Assembly (NCBI GenBank): GCA_041603235.1
Contig: JBFIES010000001.1
Span: forward strand, 248,001 to 312,000
Source: Panacagrimonas sp041603235
Lineage (GTDB): Bacteria > Pseudomonadota > Gammaproteobacteria > Nevskiales > Nevskiaceae
Direction: 5' to 3'
DNA: 64,000 nt
Shown: positions 60,569 through 64,000 of the stretch, one piece after another
Position numbering within the stretch: the first letter of the stretch is position 1
How the letters are laid out: every line of letters begins with the position of its first letter
Notes under the pieces: generated by a model
Seen by the model: the letters and a program-made list of their open reading frames with translations, nothing else
What the model was told of the DNA's origin: nothing
Database searches by the model: none
Position numbers and translations under genes: made by a program

Positions 60569-61744
60569 TCAGCCCTTCACACACAGGACCTGGCTGAGGG
60601 TATGAACCACCTCGACCAGATCTGACTGGTTGGCCATGACCGTATCGATGTCCTTGTAAGCTCCGGGGATCTCGTCAATCACCCTATTGTCTTTTCGGCA
60701 CTCGATTCCTTCGGTCTGGGCCTTCAGGTCTTCGACGGTGAAGCGCTTGCCGGCCTCGGTTCGCGACATCTTGCGTCCCGCACCATGGGCGCAGGAACAC
60801 AACGACTCTGCAGAGCCCTTGCCGCGAACAATGTAGGAACGCGCCCCCATGCTGCCCGGGATGATTCCGAGCTCGCCTTCGCCAGCACGGATCGCTCCCT
60901 TGCGGGTCACCCAGACTTCGGCGCCGTAATGCTGCTCGCGCGCGACGTAGTTGTGATGACAGTTGATCGATTCTTCAGTCAGCACGAACGGCGGCAGATG
61001 CCGCGCCAGTGCCTTGAGCACGAGCGCCATCATGGCGCGCCGATTCTCCATCGCGTAATCCTGCGCCCAACCCACCGCCTCGAGATAGTCATCGAACAGC
61101 TCGCTGCCTTCGACCAGATAGGCAAGGTCGCGATCCGGCAACTGGATAAAGTGACGCTCCATCTCCTTCTGTGCCGCTGCGATAAAGAACGTGCCGATTC
61201 GGTTACCGATGCCACGTGATCCAGAGTGCAACATCACCCAAAGGCCATCGTTCTCGTCGAGGCACAGCTCGATGAAATGGTTGCCGCCGCCAAGCGAGCC
61301 CATCTGTCCCTGCCAGTCGGCGGTCAGCTTCGGATACTTGTCCTGTATATGCTTCAGGCCCGGCGCGATCTTCTCCAGTGAGGCGTCCTGCCATCGCGCC
61401 TCCTTGTGGCCTGCCCGCCCCACTGGCACATCGCGTTCAATTTGCGACCGGATGGCCTTCAATGTGTCGGGCAGGCTAGAGGCTTTTAGCGACAATCGTG
61501 CCGCGTTCATGCCGCAGCCGATGTCGACGCCGACCGCCGCCGGAATGATGGCACCCCGGGTCGGAATGACTGAACCCACTGTCGCGCCCCGCCCGAGGTG
61601 GACGTCTGGCATGGCTGCCACGTGGTGATGGATAAATGGCATTGAGGCGATGTTCGCCAGCTGTGCCTGCGACTTCTCGTCGACGTCGTTGGTGTAGATT
61701 TTGACCGGGACGTGATCACCCGGCAGTACTTTCATGATTGGCAT
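60569..61744 (-). CDS. rtcB: RtcB-family RNA-splicing ligase
   Basis: A 391-residue Mn/GTP-dependent RNA ligase joining 2',3'-cyclic phosphate or 3'-phosphate ends to 5'-OH ends. Metal and nucleotide residues are visible: GVDIGCGMNAARL (Asp, Cys), GSLGGGNHFIEL (His), MLHSGSRGIGN (His), and the guanylylated His in CSCAHGAGRKMSR. The length is typical of the short bacterial form. The start ATG 61744 follows AGAAAG. It stands 147 bp upstream of the AAA-cREC operon. A hairpin lies 35-70 bases upstream. Confidence 0.93.
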   Translation of the reverse strand: MPIMKVLPGDHVPVKIYTNDVDEKSQAQLANIASMPFIHHHVAAMPDVHLGRGATVGSVIPTRGAIIPAAVGVDIGCGMNAARLSLKASSLPDTLKAIRSQIERDVPVGRAGHKEARWQDASLEKIAPGLKHIQDKYPKLTADWQGQMGSLGGGNHFIELCLDENDGLWVMLHSGSRGIGNRIGTFFIAAAQKEMERHFIQLPDRDLAYLVEGSELFDDYLEAVGWAQDYAMENRRAMMALVLKALARHLPPFVLTEESINCHHNYVAREQHYGAEVWVTRKGAIRAGEGELGIIPGSMGARSYIVRGKGSAESLCSCAHGAGRKMSRTEAGKRFTVEDLKAQTEGIECRKDNRVIDEIPGAYKDIDTVMANQSDLVEVVHTLSQVLCVKG

Positions 61745-61779
61745 GACACTTTCTTGTCAATTGAAGCCAGCGCCAAATG

Positions 61780-61814
61780 AAAACGCCCCGGAGGCTCAGG
61801 CCTTCCGGGGCGTT
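61780..61814 (-). terminator. Strong hairpin upstream of rtcB, terminator-like on minus strand
   Basis: Perfect 11-bp arms AACGCCCCGGA (61782-61792) and TCCGGGGCGTT (61804-61814); on the minus strand it is followed by TTTT. It lies just before rtcB, so it either ends a transcript from the WYL side or acts as a leader attenuator for rtcB. Confidence 0.6.
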
Positions 61815-62692
61815 GGCATTACTCGGAAGGTCGGAGGACCGACCTTCCTGGATTTGCAGTCAGATCAGTCGCGAGAAGAAATTGTTCGCATCTTTCGTGA
61901 GCCCGCAGGCGCGCGATTCCAAGCCGCAGCTATTTAGCCGAAGCGAGGTTGATGGAAGTTGATGTCTGAACTGCGTCACGGAGTTTCCTTGCTGAAACTT
62001 GGCACGAGGTTCGTGCGGAGGCCGGAGACTATACGCCGCAAAAATGTATGCGCCAAGAAATTCTTTAAGAATTTTCACCAAGTCAAACTCCAGATTCTTA
62101 AAACTTGAAACCACCTTTTGAGCATCGCTCCAACCGTCACAACCATCGCCCGAGAGCAAAGAGACCACTCACTACCCGTACGATCAGCAATAACTAGAAG
62201 CTTTTGAAGGCTAGGCCCATGGGCATAACGAACCTAGGTTCAATGAACTCAGAATGTAGTTCCGTGCAGTGTCTTAGGATCGCGGGCCGATCCGATTAGA
62301 AAGTCGGCCCTGATGGCAGCGAGTTCTCCCCAAATCGGGCGTCGCAGCTTTAGGCGATGGCCACCAGTCGATGAACCGGCAACACCGTTGCTGTACTTGT
62401 TAGCGCACGCGCATCGAGACGGACGTTTCGCGACACCCCGAAAGGGGCCGAGGCATCAATTCGCGCAGCTTGGACATCTCTTTTTCTTTCGTTCCCTACG
62501 CATTAACTGCGACGCAATGCCAGGTTTCGAAAATCTCTGGGTTCCGGGTTTGACGATGACGCCCGATCCAACCTATACCGCTGCAGAGGATTCCTTGCGT
62601 GAACTGCTCCCACTGAATTAGAGAACAATAATCGTACGCTCCGAACGGAATTCAGCATCGTCTGCCAGCGGTTCCCGACGCCCTACCGACCA
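61815..62692. other. Intergenic region between WYL gene and rtcB, no confident gene
   Basis: About 880 bases. Two open frames of 102 codons (minus 61860-62168, plus 62313-62621) are present but lack ribosome sites and any family-like text; the first has some helical character at its start (FKNLEFDLVKILKEFLGAY). I leave the region as non-coding, possibly holding the rtcB promoter or the remains of a lost gene. Confidence 0.4.
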
Positions 62693-63772
62693 TCAATCCT
62701 TGACGCTTGGCAGGTACCGATTTCTTGCGGCTTCCAGACACCCCAGAATTTCCCTTCGCAGCGACGCAGGCCCTATTACCTTGACGTTTGACCCAAGCCC
62801 CAGGATCCACCAACGCAGCTCCATTGTGTCTTCTACCTGCGCTTCGATTCGAAACTCGCCGGATTGGAGTTCGCGGACGGATTGCTCCGCGGACAAAGGT
62901 CGCTCGATCAAGCTCAACGCCGCTTCGGCGGCAACATCGAGTTTGAGCCGGATGCGTCCTTGTCCGGTGGGAAGATCAAAAGCCCGCGTCTCCTTCAGGT
63001 AACGATCGAGATTGAAGCCCTCGGGCCGGGAACATCGCTCATCCATGAGTTCGACCCGCGTGAAGCGATGCAGCGCATAGTGGAACGGGTCCGAATAAGA
63101 CCAAGCGGTCGCAACCAGATAGATGACACCGTGCCGACTGACAATGCCGAGCGGGTTCAGGACGCTTTCTTTTGCCCTGTCTTGTCCTCTGCCCCGGTAG
63201 AAAACACGAATTTTCTGATCACACAAAAGCGCCTCAAAGATGCTGCTTTGCGCCGCCGCATCAACTCGGGGCTTTTCAAACTGAGGTCCGCGAGGAATCA
63301 CCTGAAGCTTGTCCTTCCACGACGCAAGACGAGTCGCACCGTTGCTGTCGAGGGCCTCTCTGGCTTGTTGAAAGTAGGGTTCCAGCAATTTCAGCGCCGC
63401 ACTTGGAAGTAGACCCTGCAACTCACGCTCTGCAAGGTTCAGAACGAGGGCGGCCTCAGGACTGATCGAGCGGATACTGATGGCTGCCCTGTCGTTGGCC
63501 CAGTACCAATGGATTGACCGCCCGCGGCATTCGGACAGGTAATGGAATGTCTGGCTGAATTCGAGGAGGTCGCGTTGCACCGTCCGCGGTTCGACCATGT
63601 AGCCCGCCAATTTCAGCTTTTCGTGGAATTCCGATGTGGTCATGGTTTTCGGCCAGGTCGGAATCATCTGCAACATGGCGATGCGGCGCATGGTGGCCGT
63701 ATTGTCGTCTTGTTTCGATCGCCGCTTCTTTCGCGCGGGCTTCCGCTCAGGGGATAACTTGGCTCTACTCAT
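62693..63772 (-). CDS. WYL-domain transcriptional regulator
   Basis: A 359-residue regulator. A Lys/Arg-rich tail leads into a winged helix-turn-helix (about 45-90, EFHEKLKLAGYMVEPRTVQRDL). The WYL domain (about 170-260) has RVFYRGRGQ, NPLGIVSRHGVIYLVATAW and FHYALHRFTRVELMD, with an extension domain at the end. WYL proteins often repress defence and RNA/DNA-repair loci and sense nucleic acid or nucleotide ligands. Divergent from the DUF2779 gene with a TATGCGACA motif between; the same motif precedes the AAA gene. Confidence 0.9.
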   Translation of the reverse strand: MSRAKLSPERKPARKKRRSKQDDNTATMRRIAMLQMIPTWPKTMTTSEFHEKLKLAGYMVEPRTVQRDLLEFSQTFHYLSECRGRSIHWYWANDRAAISIRSISPEAALVLNLAERELQGLLPSAALKLLEPYFQQAREALDSNGATRLASWKDKLQVIPRGPQFEKPRVDAAAQSSIFEALLCDQKIRVFYRGRGQDRAKESVLNPLGIVSRHGVIYLVATAWSYSDPFHYALHRFTRVELMDERCSRPEGFNLDRYLKETRAFDLPTGQGRIRLKLDVAAEAALSLIERPLSAEQSVRELQSGEFRIEAQVEDTMELRWWILGLGSNVKVIGPASLRREILGCLEAARNRYLPSVKD

Positions 63773-63790
63773 GAATCGAGCGTACGCCCC

Positions 63791-63820
63791 CTATGCGACA
63801 ATTTCTATCGCATATGTCGC
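63791..63820. promoter_or_regulatory. Candidate WYL operator between WYL and DUF2779 genes
   Basis: CTATGCGACAATTTCTATCG followed by CATATGTCGC: an inverted pair GCGACA ... TGTCGC around an A/T-rich centre. It lies 19-48 bases from the WYL start and 36-65 bases from the divergent ATG. The TATGCGACA word is shared with the site upstream of the AAA gene. Confidence 0.55.
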
Positions 63821-63855
63821 CTAGGATGGGCGCACTCTCAATTCAGAAATCTCCC

Positions 63856-64000
63856 ATGCCCGCCCGACGCCGAGGCCTCTCCAAATCCAAGCTGATGTCG
63901 TACCGGCAGTGTCCCAAGCGCCTGTACCTGGAAGTACATGGCGAGTCACAGGGGCTCGACATGAGCAATCGGGACATTGATGAAATGCTTGCTCGCAACG
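63856..64000 (+). CDS. DUF2779-family protein, N-terminal part (runs off the window)
   Basis: Forty-eight codons visible from ATG 63856, continuing past the end of the window. The text LSKSKLMSYRQCPKRLYLEVHGE is the typical N-terminus of DUF2779 proteins and of Cas4/RecB-like nucleases, with the first conserved Cys in RQCPKRL. The full protein is expected to be a PD-(D/E)XK-type nuclease of about 500 residues or more, but only this part is seen. Divergent from the WYL regulator and sharing its operator-like region. Confidence 0.75.
   Translation, partial: MPARRRGLSKSKLMSYRQCPKRLYLEVHGESQGLDMSNRDIDEMLARN

Noticed and set aside
61860..62168. 102-codon minus-strand frame between the WYL gene and rtcB
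   Set aside because: No ribosome site or recognisable family; the last half is low-quality Ser/Arg/Leu text. Not called.
62313..62621. 102-codon plus-strand frame
   Set aside because: Arg/Pro-rich start, no ribosome site, no family resemblance.

Overview
The window looks like a chromosomal segment of a gammaproteobacterium of moderately high GC. The evidence is the core gene content and order: mfd followed by a csiV-like gene, prfB followed by lysS, and an ECF sigma/anti-sigma pair. Nothing visible fixes the genus. It splits into a conserved, respiration-oriented left half (1-33 kb) and an accessory, defence-rich right half that begins at a tRNA-Pro gene (33.1-64 kb).

Left half. After an aspartate aminotransferase and a ferredoxin-NADP reductase comes an ECF sigma/zinc-finger anti-sigma operon that also encodes two small exported proteins, next to a TPR/outer-membrane beta-barrel gene. 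Past tRNA-Asn lies a flavocytochrome c sulfide dehydrogenase pair (fccAB). It is translationally coupled to an uncharacterised envelope operon: a TolQ/ExbB-like channel, a TolR-like protein with a large periplasmic domain, a membrane protein and a lipoprotein. Next is a six-gene minus-strand quinoprotein operon: a lanthanide-type PQQ alcohol dehydrogenase (Asp-Phe-Asp motif), cytochrome c550, a MxaJ/XoxJ-like binding protein, a SoxYZ-like carrier, a SoxH-like metallohydrolase and a second PQQ propeller enzyme. A sigma-54 promoter candidate precedes the operon, and a divergent AcoR-type enhancer-binding protein with a degenerate GAFTGA loop is the likely regulator. Old yellow enzyme, hydrolase, nitroreductase, mfd, csiV, a REC-GGDEF-EAL protein, lysS and prfB (with its programmed +1 frameshift) complete the half.

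Right half. From about 33.2 to 48.7 kb the DNA is visibly more A/T-rich and carries a single-strand DNA phosphorothioation system: sspA diverges from the overlapping sspB-sspC-sspD genes. A methyltransferase-like protein with an apparent M15-peptidase-like C-terminus lies downstream of sspA. A helicase / GHKL ATPase / PLD-nuclease operon resembles the SspFGH effector module. An IS3-family element sits between the modification and effector halves. An AddAB-like helicase-nuclease pair, two small genes (one GIY-YIG-like) preceded by two close palindromes, and hypothetical proteins follow.

The last 7 kb carry a candidate RNA-repair/conflict cluster: WYL regulator, RtcB RNA ligase, tandem-AAA ATPase, cREC (receiver-like, cyclic-phosphate-associated) protein and a possible nuclease, with a DUF2779 gene running off the edge. 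The same TATGCGACA-centred motif lies upstream of the AAA gene and between the WYL and DUF2779 genes, which suggests one regulon. All functions are inferred from sequence reading alone; no database search was run.
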